NCBI RefSeq assembly: GCF_019048265.1
Contig: NZ_CP077311.1
Span: 3,481,001 to 3,545,000, forward strand
Length of the DNA: 64,000 bases
Reading direction: 5' to 3'
Source of the DNA: Aeromonas sp. FDAARGOS 1405
GTDB taxonomy: Bacteria; Pseudomonadota; Gammaproteobacteria; Enterobacterales; Aeromonadaceae
The notes under the pieces are model-generated. The model ran no database searches and had not been told where the DNA came from. It worked only from the letters and a program-made list of their open reading frames with translations. The translations under genes and the position numbers were made by a program. Position 1 is the first letter of the stretch. Each line of letters starts with the position of its first letter. Positions 36,242 through 45,834 of the stretch are shown piece by piece.

Positions 36242-37705
36242 ATGTTCAAACCCAAGCGTTGTGCCTGGCTGATCGCTGCCGCTTGCGTATTGCCCAGCTA
36301 TGCCGTAATAAGTGCAACCATGAATATTCAACCCGATCCACAAAATGCGGGAGGATATGTGATTGCGGCCCCGGATCTGGCCGCGGTGGAAAAGGCCAAG
36401 ACGGCCAACCCCATGTATACAATATGGGCCAAGGCACTGGCCACCCGGTCAAATAAAATAGTCGATGCCATTGAACCGGGTCTGGCAAGCAATCCTGACA
36501 ACGTAAAACGGGTTGAACGGGTATTTCCCCAATCTGAATGGGAATATTTAACCCAGATGGCCGCGCCGGAATATACCTATGTCCGCTTCTTGCGGGCCAT
36601 CGGTAAATTTCCTGCGTTCTGCGGCGAATATAACGACGGGCGCGATTCTGATGCGATCTGTAAAAAATCCATTGTGACGGCCTTTGCCCACTTCTCTCAG
36701 GAGACCGGCGGCCATATTGCCAAGGAGAACGTCTCCGATAACCCGCTGGGGCTGGAGGAGTGGCAACAGGCGCTAGTGCATGTGCGGGAGATGGGCTGGT
36801 CAGAGGGACAGACCGGTTATACCACCGGCTGTGGCCAGAACGACTGGCAGAACAAGAAGTGGCCCTGCAGTACCGGACAAGGTTACTTTGGCCGCGGCGC
36901 CAAGCAGCTTTCTTACCACTTCAACTACGGGGCCTTCTCCGAGGCGATGTTTGATGGCGATGCCTCAGTGCTGCTCAACAACCCGGGGCTGGTGGCGGAC
37001 TCCTGGCTCAACCTCGCTTCTGCCATCTGGTTCTTCCTCACCCCGCAGGCCCCGAAACCGGCCATGCTGCACGTGATTGATCGCACCTGGGTACCCTCCA
37101 AACGGGAAGCTGACGCCGGTATCGGCTATGGCTTCGGTACCACCATCAACGTCATCAACGGCGGTATCGAGTGTGGTGAACAGAACAAGGACAAAGGGCA
37201 GCCGGTCAATCGCATCCGCTACTGGGAAGGGCTGGCCAACCACTACCAGATCCCGGTCAAGGCGGATGAGAAGAACACCTGCTGGCAGCAGACTCCCTAT
37301 GGCAGCCTCAATCTCAACGGCGCTACCGACATGCTCTACACCAACTGGGATGGCAACTGGAAGTACTATCCTGATCGCCCGGGCGGTTACTCCTTCGAGT
37401 GTGAGCTGGTGGGCTTCCAGACTGCTTATTCTGCGCTGGTGCCGGGTGATTACGAGAAGTGCGTGACCAACTTCTACGGTTCCCACGCCAACTGGCCGAA
37501 AGTGCGGATCGTCGCCAAGCTCGATCCTGCCCCGGTCGATCCGGTTGACCCGCCCATTGATGGCCAGCCTGCCTGGGAGGCCAGCAAGGTCTATACCGCG
37601 GGCAACAAGGTGAGCTACAAGGGCGCCGTCTATCAGGCCAAATGGTGGACGCAAGGGGATGATCCCGCCAAAGGTGGCCCCTGGGCTGTGGTGGTGACCA
37701 AATAA
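36242..37705 (+). CDS. Secreted GH19 chitinase with C-terminal chitin-binding module
   Basis: A 487-residue secreted enzyme. Residues 1-21 form a signal peptide (MFKPKRCAWL...PSYA). A GH19 catalytic domain follows at about residues 80-410, with the first catalytic Glu in AHFSQETGGH and the YFGRGAKQLSYHFNYG block that is typical of the family. A Pro/Asp linker (DPAPVDPVDPP) leads to a CBM5/12-type module near 440-487, WEASKVYTAGNKVSYKGAVYQAKWWTQ, whose AKWWTQ is the chitin-binding signature. The ATG at 36242 has AAGGA 7 bases upstream and begins the signal peptide; the longer ORF from 36143 does not. A CRP-like site precedes it. Confidence 0.93.
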   Translation: MFKPKRCAWLIAAACVLPSYAVISATMNIQPDPQNAGGYVIAAPDLAAVEKAKTANPMYTIWAKALATRSNKIVDAIEPGLASNPDNVKRVERVFPQSEWEYLTQMAAPEYTYVRFLRAIGKFPAFCGEYNDGRDSDAICKKSIVTAFAHFSQETGGHIAKENVSDNPLGLEEWQQALVHVREMGWSEGQTGYTTGCGQNDWQNKKWPCSTGQGYFGRGAKQLSYHFNYGAFSEAMFDGDASVLLNNPGLVADSWLNLASAIWFFLTPQAPKPAMLHVIDRTWVPSKREADAGIGYGFGTTINVINGGIECGEQNKDKGQPVNRIRYWEGLANHYQIPVKADEKNTCWQQTPYGSLNLNGATDMLYTNWDGNWKYYPDRPGGYSFECELVGFQTAYSALVPGDYEKCVTNFYGSHANWPKVRIVAKLDPAPVDPVDPPIDGQPAWEASKVYTAGNKVSYKGAVYQAKWWTQGDDPAKGGPWAVVVTK

Positions 37706-37764
37706 GGTTGCCGTTGGGATCATGGTCAATCACCATGATCTATCGGTAGTGGAAACAAGCAGGC

Positions 37765-37793
37765 AGCAGGGAGGAGATATCTCCCTGCTTTTT
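37765..37793 (+). terminator. Intrinsic terminator after the chitinase gene
   Basis: AGCAGGGAG and CTCCCTGCT form a 9-bp stem with a 7-base loop and a T run. Confidence 0.88.
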
Positions 37794-37830
37794 ACCCGTT
37801 ATCGGCCTGTTGTCGCCCCATCAGGCGGGA

Positions 37831-38385
37831 TCAGAAACGGTAGTTGAGACCGACACTGACCCCTTTGACATCGAGTCGAGGCATGGGGATATATTGGTAC
37901 TCCGCATTGAGTCCGATACCCGAATCAAAGCGATATTGCCAACCCGCAGCGCCATAAAAACCGACCCCGGAGTTGCTCTGATCTTCCTTGTTGATCGTGT
38001 ATTCGACTCTGTGGGCGTTGGCACCCAGTTTGGCATAAAAGCTGTTGCCGGAAGAGACCGGGAATTGTGCATACAAGGCAGAGCGGATCCCTTTGTAATG
38101 GATATCTTTTACGTCATTGAGGGTTGCATCGAAGAGGGCGCTGACTACGCCACCGGTACCAAACAATATTCCTGAATCGATACCGATATAATCGTTGAAC
38201 ATATAACGGTAATAGAGATCGGCAGTCATATTGTCACCGCCATCGGCCTGATCCCCATTTTGTGCTTTGAATGACTGGGTGCCATAGCCAAGGGTGGCGC
38301 CGACGATATGGGGAGAGGGGGTTGCTATCGCCACGGAAGAGAAGATCGCCGTGGCAACCACCAGGGGAGTGAATAACTTCATCAT
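37831..38385 (-). CDS. Small outer-membrane beta-barrel protein
   Basis: A 184-residue protein with a signal peptide (residues 1-21, ends SVAIA|TPSPH), alternating hydrophobic strands and a terminal aromatic (GVSVGLNYRF), the pattern of an eight-stranded outer-membrane barrel. Segments such as YYRYMFNDYIGIDSGILFG and FYGAAGWQYRFDSGIGLNAEYQYIPM resemble OmpA/OmpX-like barrels called 'porin family' or 'outer membrane beta-barrel protein'. Ligand and role are unknown. It is the only gene pointing left in this patch and faces the chitinase terminator. Confidence 0.8.
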   Translation of the reverse strand: MMKLFTPLVVATAIFSSVAIATPSPHIVGATLGYGTQSFKAQNGDQADGGDNMTADLYYRYMFNDYIGIDSGILFGTGGVVSALFDATLNDVKDIHYKGIRSALYAQFPVSSGNSFYAKLGANAHRVEYTINKEDQSNSGVGFYGAAGWQYRFDSGIGLNAEYQYIPMPRLDVKGVSVGLNYRF

Positions 38386-38662
38386 GCAGGTTCCAATTAA
38401 ATAGCGTGGAATATGGCTGCGACGAACAGATTTATATGGGCTCGGGTGAGCTTGTCTTATATTCGCAGGCCAGTAGTGAGTGGCAATATCTCATATTGTC
38501 AGCGGGATGAATAATCAGAGCCCCCATAACCGTTATGATGGGAGGTGAGAGTGGTTATCTTCTGTCTGAACAATGGTGAACTGTGTCAATACTATCTGAA
38601 ACGGGCGCTGATAAATCGCAAATTTCATTGGTTTTCTGCACTAATCAACTTAGTGTAACGGG

Positions 38663-39121
38663 ATGTTAGGCTGGCAATATATGCCTTCAAACGTGGACTG
38701 GATGGTAAACAAGATGGTGATTTCTCGTGACGGTATATTAGAGGGGGGTTGCCATTGTGGTGCAATCCGCTACAAGGTGCTAGCTGCTCCCTTTGCTACC
38801 GATTTTTGCCACTGCCGGGATTGTCAGCGCACGACCGGCGCTCCGGTCGGCGCCTGGATGGATTTTCGGGTGAAACAGGTGCAATGGCTATGCGGCGTAT
38901 TGACTGAGTACGCCTCGTCGGAGGCGATTCGACGCGGCTTTTGTGCAACCTGTGGCGCCACCCTCAGCTATCGCAGCATTCAATACCCCGAGTACCTGAT
39001 GGCTATTGTCTCACTTGATAACCCCGAAACGGTCGCACCAACCTATCACATCCATACCGTCAGCCAGCTCTCCTGGTTGCCGATCCAGGACGATCATCCC
39101 CGTTATCCGAAAGGGAAGTAG
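38663..39121 (+). CDS. GFA-family zinc protein
   Basis: A 152-residue member of the GFA family (glutathione-dependent formaldehyde-activating enzyme-like). Zinc-binding cysteines are visible in GGCHCGAIRY, FCHCRDCQRTTGAP and GFCATCGATLSYRS. GFA proteins are small metal-binding folds, and most have no demonstrated activity on formaldehyde. The first 17 residues are not conserved-looking; ATGs at 38702 and 38714 are possible starts (GTGGA stands 4 bases before the one at 38702). It precedes a broken histidine phosphatase gene by 35 bases. Confidence 0.85.
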   Translation: MLGWQYMPSNVDWMVNKMVISRDGILEGGCHCGAIRYKVLAAPFATDFCHCRDCQRTTGAPVGAWMDFRVKQVQWLCGVLTEYASSEAIRRGFCATCGATLSYRSIQYPEYLMAIVSLDNPETVAPTYHIHTVSQLSWLPIQDDHPRYPKGK

Positions 39122-39156
39122 TTTTGCGATATTCCACGTAGAAAGAGGAGTACACC

Positions 39157-39759
39157 ATGGAGCTGATAGTGATCCGCCATGGAGAGACTCACGCCAACGC
39201 CGAGGGGCGCTATCAAGGGGCGTTGGATATCGGGCTCAACCAAGATGGCGCGTGGCATATATGCTGACTGGCCGATGAGATGGTGACCACACTGGCCCCG
39301 TTCGATCGGTTGCTGGCGTCGCCCCTGCTGCGAACAAGAGAGAGCGCCGCGATCTTCTCACGTCAGTTGGGCTTGCCTGTGGAACTTGCTCCGGACTTTC
39401 GTGAACGGCATGTCGGCCTGTTCGAGGGGCTGACGCAGGCAGAGGCGAGAACACGCTATCCCGAACTGCGGGCACGCAACATCACCCGGCGCTGGGCTGA
39501 AGCTCCTCCTGGTGGTGAAACCATTGATGAGGTGATAGCCCGGATCTCGCAGGGACTCACGGAACTTGCTTCGACCATGAAAGGAGAGCGGATACTGCTG
39601 GTGGCGCACGGTGTGGTCGCCAAGGTGATCCGAGCCCTAACGACCGCCGGATTTGATGACTTCTTCGCGTGGCAGTTGCCCAACGGCGGCATGCTGGTGG
39701 TCAATATTGACTCCTTTATATCACCATTGCGATTCAAGCGACCGGTTGGGCAGAGTTAG
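39157..39759 (+). pseudogene. Histidine phosphatase (phosphoglycerate mutase-like), interrupted by an in-frame stop
   Basis: Reading from the ATG at 39157 (good AGAGGAG upstream) gives MELIVIRHGETHANAEGRYQ with the catalytic RHGE motif, then a TGA at 39265-39267 after 36 codons. The same frame continues to 39759 with family-typical sequence (LLASPLLRTRESAAIF, ERHVGLFEGLT, PPGGETIDEV and the second catalytic His in LLVAHGVVAKVI). The four codons before the TGA do not fit the family QAxxLA motif, while the adjacent frame reads AYML there. That suggests two compensating indels, or an equivalent sequencing error. Without read-through, neither fragment has both catalytic parts. If intact it would be a CobC/GpmB-type phosphatase. 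Confidence 0.8.
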
Positions 39760-39776
39760 TTTGTGCGCTGCTTTTT

Positions 39777-40301
39777 CTACTCTTCGATATCCAGCAACAC
39801 CAGAATGGCGCTGTCGCCGCCCCATTCGCGGGGGGCCTGATGGAAGGCGCGCACATTGGGGTGCTGGGCCAGCCAGCTGGGAATGCGCTGCTTGAGAATA
39901 TGTTTGCCGATGCCGTGCATCACTGAGGCGACGTGAATGTTCTCTTTCTGGCAGAGGGTGAGCAGGGCGGCCAGCTCCTGTTTTGCCTGCTGCTGGTTCA
40001 TGCCGTGCAGATCGAGGTAGATCTCCGGCGGATAAATGCCCCGCTTGAGCTTTTTCAGCTCAAATTTTGACACATCTTCCCGCACGTAACGGGTCGGCCC
40101 ATCATCGTCGAGATGGGGCTGATACTCATCGCTGAAATAGTGGTCAACCCCAAGCTTTTCGCGGGTTTCGCGCAATTCGCGTTTCTGCTTGACCGGGCGT
40201 AACTCGGCCCTTATGGTATCTTGCTTGATTTTCCGGGTACCTTTTATCGCATCGCGGAACAGCAGGGTTTCCTCGTCTGTCGGTGAGGGCGTTTTTTTCA
40301 T
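39777..40301 (-). CDS. smrB: Endonuclease SmrB (ribosome rescue)
   Basis: A 174-residue protein with an N-terminal helical part ([29 protein letters not shown]) and a C-terminal Smr domain ([58 protein letters not shown]). The LDLHG and HGxGxHIL motifs are the catalytic signature of SmrB, which cleaves mRNA between collided ribosomes. The frame is open to 40466, but the Met at 40301 matches the E. coli start (MKKKTTLSEED). It is divergent from prmB with an 82-base gap, the same neighbourhood as in enterobacteria. Confidence 0.95.
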   Translation of the reverse strand: MKKTPSPTDEETLLFRDAIKGTRKIKQDTIRAELRPVKQKRELRETREKLGVDHYFSDEYQPHLDDDGPTRYVREDVSKFELKKLKRGIYPPEIYLDLHGMNQQQAKQELAALLTLCQKENIHVASVMHGIGKHILKQRIPSWLAQHPNVRAFHQAPREWGGDSAILVLLDIEE

Positions 40302-40383
40302 CAGATGCTCATGTATTAGGTATGCGTCTTGCCCGTCAGGTAAACGGGGCTCGGGCCGGATATTACTCGACTTGGAGGTGGAT

Positions 40384-41319
40384 TTGGACAAGATATTTAT
40401 CGATGAGGTGGTTGCCGAGATGCACACCATCCAGGACATGTTGCGTTGGGCCATGAGTCGTTTCAACGACGCCGGGATTTTTTACGGTCATGGAACCGAC
40501 AACGCCTGGGATGAAGCTGTGCAGCTGGTACTGCCCGCGTTACATCTGCCACCGGATGTAGACCCGGCCATGCGCCACTCCCGTCTCACCAGCAGCGAGC
40601 GTCACCGCATCGCCGAGCTGATTATCCGCCGTGTACAGGAGCGGGTACCGGCCGCCTATCTGACCAACAAGGCCTGGTATGCCGGTTGGGAGTTCTACGT
40701 GGACGAGCGGGTGCTCATTCCCCGTTCTCCCATCGCCGAGATGGTTGCCAACCGTTTCGCGCCCTTCCTCAAACATGAACCGACCCGGATCATGGACTTG
40801 TGCACTGGCTCCGGTTGCATCGCCATCATCATGGCCCACGAGTTCCCGGAAGCGGAAGTGGATGCCATCGACATCAGCATCGATGCGCTGAACGTGGCCG
40901 AGCGCAACATCAACGATCACGGGTTGGAGCAGCAGGTCATTCCGATCCGCTCCGATCTGTTCCGCGATCTGCCCGCGGGTGACAAGTACGATCTCATCGT
41001 CTCCAATCCGCCCTATGTGGATTCCGAAGATATGTCGGATCTGCCGGAAGAGTTCCGTCACGAGCCAGAGCTGGCGCTGGCGTCCGGTTCCGATGGCCTC
41101 AAGCTGACCAAGCGTCTGCTGGCCCATGCGGCAGATTTCCTCAAGGATAACGGCGTGCTGGTGGTCGAAGTGGGCAACAGCATGATCCATCTGGAAGCCC
41201 AGTTCCCCGAGATCCCCTTTACCTGGGTTGAATTCGAAAACGGCGGTCACGGCGTCTTTGTGATGACCCGTGAAGAGCTGGTGCAGTATCAGGATCATTT
41301 CGCCATCTACAAGAACTAA
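40384..41319 (+). CDS. prmB: Ribosomal protein L3 N5-glutamine methyltransferase
   Basis: A 311-residue methyltransferase that modifies a glutamine of ribosomal protein L3. Key features are [45 protein letters not shown] (SAM motif I), and the catalytic NPPY in [13 protein letters not shown]. The start is the TTG at 40384: GGAGG lies 5 bases upstream, and the protein then begins with the conserved [10 protein letters not shown]. The open frame to 40189 overlaps smrB and is not used. The next gene, aroC, starts 12 bases after the stop, giving a prmB-aroC operon. Confidence 0.95.
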   Translation: MDKIFIDEVVAEMHTIQDMLRWAMSRFNDAGIFYGHGTDNAWDEAVQLVLPALHLPPDVDPAMRHSRLTSSERHRIAELIIRRVQERVPAAYLTNKAWYAGWEFYVDERVLIPRSPIAEMVANRFAPFLKHEPTRIMDLCTGSGCIAIIMAHEFPEAEVDAIDISIDALNVAERNINDHGLEQQVIPIRSDLFRDLPAGDKYDLIVSNPPYVDSEDMSDLPEEFRHEPELALASGSDGLKLTKRLLAHAADFLKDNGVLVVEVGNSMIHLEAQFPEIPFTWVEFENGGHGVFVMTREELVQYQDHFAIYKN

Positions 41320-41331
41320 GCAGGAGCGCGC

Positions 41332-42420
41332 ATGGCAGGGAACAGTTTTGGTCAACTCTTTCGGGTCACTACCTTTGGCGAGAGCCACGGCCTGGCGCTG
41401 GGCGCCGTGGTCGATGGTTGCCCGCCTGGGCTGGAGATCAGCGAAGCGGATCTGCAGGGGGATCTGGATCGGCGCAAGCCCGGCACTTCCCGCTACACCA
41501 CGCCGCGCCGCGAGCCGGACGAGGTGAAGATCCTCTCCGGGGTGTTCGAGGGCAAGACCACCGGCACCTCCATCGGGCTGCTCATCGAGAATACCGATCA
41601 GCGCTCCAAGGATTACTCCGATATCAAGGATCTGTTCCGGCCGGGTCATGCTGACTACACCTACCACCAGAAGTATGGTCAGCGGGACTATCGTGGCGGT
41701 GGTCGCTCATCTGCCCGCGAGACCGCGATGCGAGTGGCGGCGGGGGCGATTGCCAAGAAGTACCTGAAACAGGTACATGGCATCGAGATCACCGGTTTTC
41801 TCTCCCAGCTCGGCCCCATCAAGGCTGAGGCGTTTGACGCGGCGCAGATTGAGCAGAATCCCTTCTTCTTCCCCGATGCGGGCAAGCTGGAAGAGCTCGA
41901 TCAATATATGCGCGACCTGAAAAAAGAGGGCAACAGTATCGGTGCCAAGGTGCAGGTCATTGCGCGCAATGTGCCGGTGGGCCTGGGTGAGCCGGTGTTT
42001 GATCGTCTCGACGCCGATATCGCCCACGCCATGATGGGCATCAATGCGGTGAAAGGGGTGGAGATCGGCGATGGCTTTGCGGTAGTGGAGCAAAAAGGCT
42101 CCGAGCATCGTGACGAGATGACTCCGGCGGGCTTTGCCAGCAACCATGCGGGCGGCATTCTGGGTGGGATCTCGTCAGGTCAGGATATCGTGGTAAGCAT
42201 GGCGCTCAAGCCTACTTCCAGCATCACTGTGCCGGGCAAGACCATCAATACCGAAGGCGAGGCCATCGAGATGATCACCAAGGGGCGCCACGATCCTTGT
42301 GTCGGCATTCGCGCCGTGCCTATTGCCGAGGCCATGCTGGCACTGGTGTTGATGGATCACCTGCTGCGCCATCGTGCCCAGAATCAGGGGGTGTTGACCC
42401 ATACCCCACAGCTGCGTTGA
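41332..42420 (+). CDS. aroC: Chorismate synthase
   Basis: A 362-residue chorismate synthase, which converts EPSP to chorismate with reduced FMN, the last shared step of aromatic amino-acid synthesis. Family signatures are [65 protein letters not shown] and [23 protein letters not shown] ribosome-binding site is 6 bases before the ATG. It lies 12 bases behind prmB, as in E. coli, and a strong terminator ends the operon. Confidence 0.97.
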   Translation: MAGNSFGQLFRVTTFGESHGLALGAVVDGCPPGLEISEADLQGDLDRRKPGTSRYTTPRREPDEVKILSGVFEGKTTGTSIGLLIENTDQRSKDYSDIKDLFRPGHADYTYHQKYGQRDYRGGGRSSARETAMRVAAGAIAKKYLKQVHGIEITGFLSQLGPIKAEAFDAAQIEQNPFFFPDAGKLEELDQYMRDLKKEGNSIGAKVQVIARNVPVGLGEPVFDRLDADIAHAMMGINAVKGVEIGDGFAVVEQKGSEHRDEMTPAGFASNHAGGILGGISSGQDIVVSMALKPTSSITVPGKTINTEGEAIEMITKGRHDPCVGIRAVPIAEAMLALVLMDHLLRHRAQNQGVLTHTPQLR

Positions 42421-42482
42421 TCGCTCTTGCTGCACATCGACTGATCGCACCCTGTTCAGGGTGCTGGTTCGTCAACCAAATC

Positions 42483-42511
42483 AAAGGCGACCTTCGGGTC
42501 GCCTTTGTTCT
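42483..42511 (+). terminator. Intrinsic terminator after aroC
   Basis: AAAGGCGACC and GGTCGCCTTT pair around TTCG, followed by an interrupted T run. Confidence 0.85.
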
Positions 42512-42545
42512 TATGCTCTGCGGTACTTCTATCACTCGTCGGTTA

Positions 42546-43355
42546 TCAAGAGTGATCAGCGTCCTGCGGATCGGCATCGAGACGGCAGTTGGGGGGAGAG
42601 AACTTCCCATGGTGTTTGGGCATAGCGTGAATGGCCTCGTTGACCTTGAGGAGCTGCTCTTCGCTCATGCTGTTTTTGGCAAACATCAGGCTGACCGGCT
42701 GATGGTGCAGCAACAGCTGACAACTGATAAACCCCTCGGCGCCCAATTGGGAGAGCCGATAGCGTGCATATTGCCACTCCATAATGATGCCATCGAGACG
42801 GCGGGCCAGCAGCAGTTCGATTAGTCGATCATCGGCATTGTACTCGGTCGCCCCCTTGAGGGCAGGACACTCGTCCATTTGATGAATGGGGCGAGTACCG
42901 CGCAGTTTGCCAATTTTGAGATCCTTGTTGTGGCACAGTTTGGACAAGGTATCGAGCTTTCCCCAGCGATCCTGATGGCCTGGAATCGGGTTATTACTCA
43001 ACAGCACATAGGCGCTCTGGCGATAGGGTGCAGAGAAGCGGGCATACTTCTGCCGCTCCGGTAGTGGTAGTGCGGCCATCGCCACATCCAGCTGATCGTG
43101 CTCCACCAGATGGAGTGCCCGCGCCCAGGGGATCTCACGAAATTTGGGGGCAAAGCCCGCCTGGGTGAGGATCTGGCGAGTCAGGCTGACATCCAGCCCG
43201 TCCAGCTCACCCCTGTTGTTGATTTGACTGAAGGGGGGCCAGTGGCTCCAGGCCACGGTCAGGGTCTGACTGGCCTGCAGGGAAGGGGTCAGCAAAAGCA
43301 GCAGCAGGCAGAGCTTGGCCTGCCAGTTGCCGTGGGGACGATATTGCGTGCTCAT
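42546..43355 (-). CDS. Family 3 extracellular solute-binding protein, orphan
   Basis: A 269-residue periplasmic protein. A signal peptide covers about residues 1-28 (LLLLLLTPSLQA|SQ). The mature part begins LTVAWSHWPPFSQINNRGELDGLDVSLTRQIL, the typical first strand and ligand loop of family 3 binding proteins, and continues with VEHDQLDVAMAALPLPERQKYARFSAPY. No permease or ATPase gene is adjacent, so it may work with a remote ABC transporter or as a sensor. The ligand is probably a small amino-acid-like compound, but this is not predictable here. Confidence 0.85.
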   Translation of the reverse strand: MSTQYRPHGNWQAKLCLLLLLLTPSLQASQTLTVAWSHWPPFSQINNRGELDGLDVSLTRQILTQAGFAPKFREIPWARALHLVEHDQLDVAMAALPLPERQKYARFSAPYRQSAYVLLSNNPIPGHQDRWGKLDTLSKLCHNKDLKIGKLRGTRPIHQMDECPALKGATEYNADDRLIELLLARRLDGIIMEWQYARYRLSQLGAEGFISCQLLLHHQPVSLMFAKNSMSEEQLLKVNEAIHAMPKHHGKFSPPNCRLDADPQDADHS

Positions 43356-43713
43356 AGCTTAACCTCGTTATTCTGCTTTTTGTTCTCTGCTATCCCGTGC
43401 GCCTGCGACCCGCGCATCACGATGGCGGGACAGGTAATAAGTTGTCAGTTAATAGTGTGGTGCGTGCTTCACTGGTCAACGGGATTATTCGGTGGAGAGC
43501 AGAGGGCTTTTCTGTGCGTGCTGGGAGGAGCATCACATTTTTCTCGTTTATCCGGCACAACTCCGTTAGACTGCGCCCCTATTCTTTCCCCTTTGCTCTG
43601 CTCCCCGGGGAAATCGTTGTGTTCTCAACAGGCCCGAGTCTGGCGAGATGGCATCGGCTCAGCAGAGGAGCCCCATCCCGGATTGTCGGCGCCCCTATCC
43701 CTAGCAGGTAACT
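43356..43713. other. 358-base divergent gap before rhlE
   Basis: It contains start regions for the leftward solute-binding protein and for rhlE. A weak promoter-like TAGACT sits near 43567-43572, followed by a leader of about 140 bases. Such long leaders are common for DEAD-box helicase genes, but no specific element was recognised. Confidence 0.3.
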
Positions 43714-45114
43714 ATGAGTTTTACTTCCCTCGGTCTGGCCGAACCCTTGTTGCGTGCCGTTGCCGAACAAGGCTACGACACCCCGTCTCCCATTCAGCAA
43801 CAAGCGATCCCCGCCGTTCTGGCTGGCCGCGATCTGATGGCGGCGGCCCAAACAGGGACCGGCAAGACCGCAGGCTTTACCCTGCCGATGCTGCAACGTC
43901 TGATGGAGAGCAAGCGCAAGGTCTCTCCGAACCGCGTCCGTGCGCTGGTACTGACCCCGACGCGCGAGCTGGCCGCCCAGGTGGGCGAGAGCGTGCGCAA
44001 CTATGGCAAGCATCTGCCCCTGCGCAGCCACGTGGTATTCGGTGGCGTGAGCATCAACCCGCAGATGATGGCGACTCGCCGTGGTCTGGACGTGCTGGTG
44101 GCCTGTCCGGGCCGTCTGATCGATCTCTACAACCAGAACGCCGTCAAGTTTGACGAGGTGGAGATCCTGGTACTGGACGAAGCGGATCGCATGCTCGACA
44201 TGGGCTTTATCCGCGACATCCGCCGCATCCTGACCCTGCTGCCGAAGAAGCGCCAGAACCTGCTCTTCTCCGCCACCTTCGCCGATGAAATTCGCGAGCT
44301 GGCCACTGGCCTGCTGGACAACCCGGCTGTCATTGAAGTTGCCCCGCGCAACAGCACTGCCGAGCGTATCGAGCAGCTGGTGCATCCGTGCGACAAGGCC
44401 AACAAGATCGCGCTGCTGAGTCATCTGGTCACCAGCAACAACTGGCAGCAGGTACTGGTGTTCACCCGTACCAAGCACATGGCCAATCGCGTTGCCGAGA
44501 CTCTCGACAAGAACGGCGTCAGCGCCGCCGCCATTCACGGTAACAAGAGCCAGGGTGCCCGTACTCGCGCGCTGGCCGGTTTCAAGGATGGTAGCGTCAA
44601 GGTGCTGGTGGCGACCGACATCGCCGCCCGTGGTCTGGACATCGACAAGTTGCCGCAAGTGGTCAACTTCGAGTTGCCCAACGTGGCGGAAGATTACGTG
44701 CACCGCATCGGTCGTACCGGCCGTGCCGGTGCTGCCGGTCACGCCATCTCGCTGGTGGCTGCAGATGAAGGGAAGCTTATCAAGGCGATCGAGCGTCTGA
44801 CCAAGCAGAACATTCCGTGCGAGCAGGTGGCCGGTTTTGAAGCTTCCCGCGAGACCCTCGACAACATCGCCCGTGGTATCGGCGCGCCGCTGCGCAAAGA
44901 GCCCCGGGATCCGAGCGAGCAGCGCCGTGCACCGCGTCCGCAAGGTCAAGGTCAGCGTCAGGGGGCCGGTCGTTCCGCCTCCAATGGCAATGCGGGTGGT
45001 ACACGTACCGGTAACGGTGGCAAGCCCAAGCCGCAAGGTGGTCAGCGTCCGGCTGATGGCGCTGGCAAACCGGCTCAGGCCCGTCGTCCCCGTCGCGCCA
45101 GCCACAACCAGTAA
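43714..45114 (+). CDS. rhlE: DEAD-box ATP-dependent RNA helicase RhlE
   Basis: A 466-residue RNA helicase. Motifs in order: Q motif ([17 protein letters not shown]), [52 protein letters not shown] and [10 protein letters not shown]. The core ends near residue 375. The last 80 residues are a low-complexity, basic tail of Pro, Arg, Gln and Gly ([26 protein letters not shown]), as in other RhlE proteins, likely for non-specific RNA binding. RhlE acts in ribosome maturation and RNA turnover. A terminator follows. Confidence 0.93.
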   Translation: MSFTSLGLAEPLLRAVAEQGYDTPSPIQQQAIPAVLAGRDLMAAAQTGTGKTAGFTLPMLQRLMESKRKVSPNRVRALVLTPTRELAAQVGESVRNYGKHLPLRSHVVFGGVSINPQMMATRRGLDVLVACPGRLIDLYNQNAVKFDEVEILVLDEADRMLDMGFIRDIRRILTLLPKKRQNLLFSATFADEIRELATGLLDNPAVIEVAPRNSTAERIEQLVHPCDKANKIALLSHLVTSNNWQQVLVFTRTKHMANRVAETLDKNGVSAAAIHGNKSQGARTRALAGFKDGSVKVLVATDIAARGLDIDKLPQVVNFELPNVAEDYVHRIGRTGRAGAAGHAISLVAADEGKLIKAIERLTKQNIPCEQVAGFEASRETLDNIARGIGAPLRKEPRDPSEQRRAPRPQGQGQRQGAGRSASNGNAGGTRTGNGGKPKPQGGQRPADGAGKPAQARRPRRASHNQ

Positions 45115-45154
45115 GGGCAAGGAGAGTCACTCTCCCGCTCTGAACGGTTAAACG

Positions 45155-45184
45155 AAAAGCCCTGCCATATCGGCAGGGCTTTTC
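45155..45184 (+). terminator. Intrinsic terminator after rhlE
   Basis: AAAAGCCCTGCC and GGCAGGGCTTTT form a 12-bp stem with a 5-base loop; it can act both ways. Confidence 0.88.
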
Positions 45185-45227
45185 TATTTCTGTTTCGGCG
45201 GCTCCGCGTTTGGCTGACCTGCTCTGG

Positions 45228-45614
45228 TCAGGAGAGCAGGGCGGTGAGCAGGAGACAGGCCGCGCTCACCAGGATCACCGTGAAGGTCAGCCCCATTCCC
45301 ACCACCCGATAGCGGAAATTCTCCGGTGTGCGACTCATGCCAAAGGCGTGACAGAGGCGACCAAGCAGCAAGGCACTCCCCAGCAGATGAACCACCCAAG
45401 GGGCATGGCTGCCGGTTTCGACGAAATAGATCAGTAGCAGAGCGAGGGGGACATACTCGGCAAAGTTGGCGTGCACCCGCATGGCCCGCAGCATGGCGGG
45501 ATCATCGCCATGGCCGAGCGCCACTTTCTGGCGGTGACGGGTGCGAATGGTACGAATGCTCAGCAACACAAACAGCAGAGCGAGCAGGGCCGCGTAAACA
45601 GGCAGTATGGTCAT
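45228..45614 (-). CDS. MAPEG family membrane protein
   Basis: A 128-residue protein with four predicted membrane helices and the MAPEG signature (RAMRVHANFAEYVPLALLLIYFVE, where E/N/H placement matches glutathione-binding members). MAPEG proteins are membrane-associated enzymes of eicosanoid and glutathione metabolism in eukaryotes; bacterial members such as YecN are poorly characterised. The ATG at 45614 has GGGAG 8 bases upstream and begins directly with a membrane helix; the ORF open to 45680 adds a polar stretch that is unlikely. Confidence 0.88.
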   Translation of the reverse strand: MTILPVYAALLALLFVLLSIRTIRTRHRQKVALGHGDDPAMLRAMRVHANFAEYVPLALLLIYFVETGSHAPWVVHLLGSALLLGRLCHAFGMSRTPENFRYRVVGMGLTFTVILVSAACLLLTALLS

Positions 45615-45770
45615 GGTATCTGGCTCCCGGTGTGATGATATCGGGTGGCTGGTGTTGAGAGACGCCACATTGCTCGGCATCTCAAGGTCTTGCCTTGAGG
45701 GTAGCAGCCATTAGTACCAGATTGAGCCGTCATATTGCGATATGGCGCACGTTATGCAGACCCCAATAGC

Positions 45771-45803
45771 AAAAGCCCCGCCAATCTGATTGGCGGGGCT
45801 TTT
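45771..45803 (-). terminator. Bidirectional terminator after the TyrP-like permease gene
   Basis: AAAAGCCCCGCCAAT and ATTGGCGGGGCTTTT form a 15-bp perfect stem around CTG, 31 bases beyond the stop of the leftward permease gene. Confidence 0.88.
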
Positions 45804-45834
45804 GCCTATCTGGCGTATTGAATTGCAGCAAAGA

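Noticed and set aside
42447..42464. Inverted repeat GCACCCTG-TT-CAGGGTGC after aroC as a second terminator
   Set aside because: No T run follows and the two-base loop is too tight; the hairpin at 42483 is the better terminator.
43579..45120. Long open frame antisense to rhlE
   Set aside because: It mirrors the codon pattern of rhlE and encodes a low-complexity Thr/Gly/His-rich sequence with no domain.
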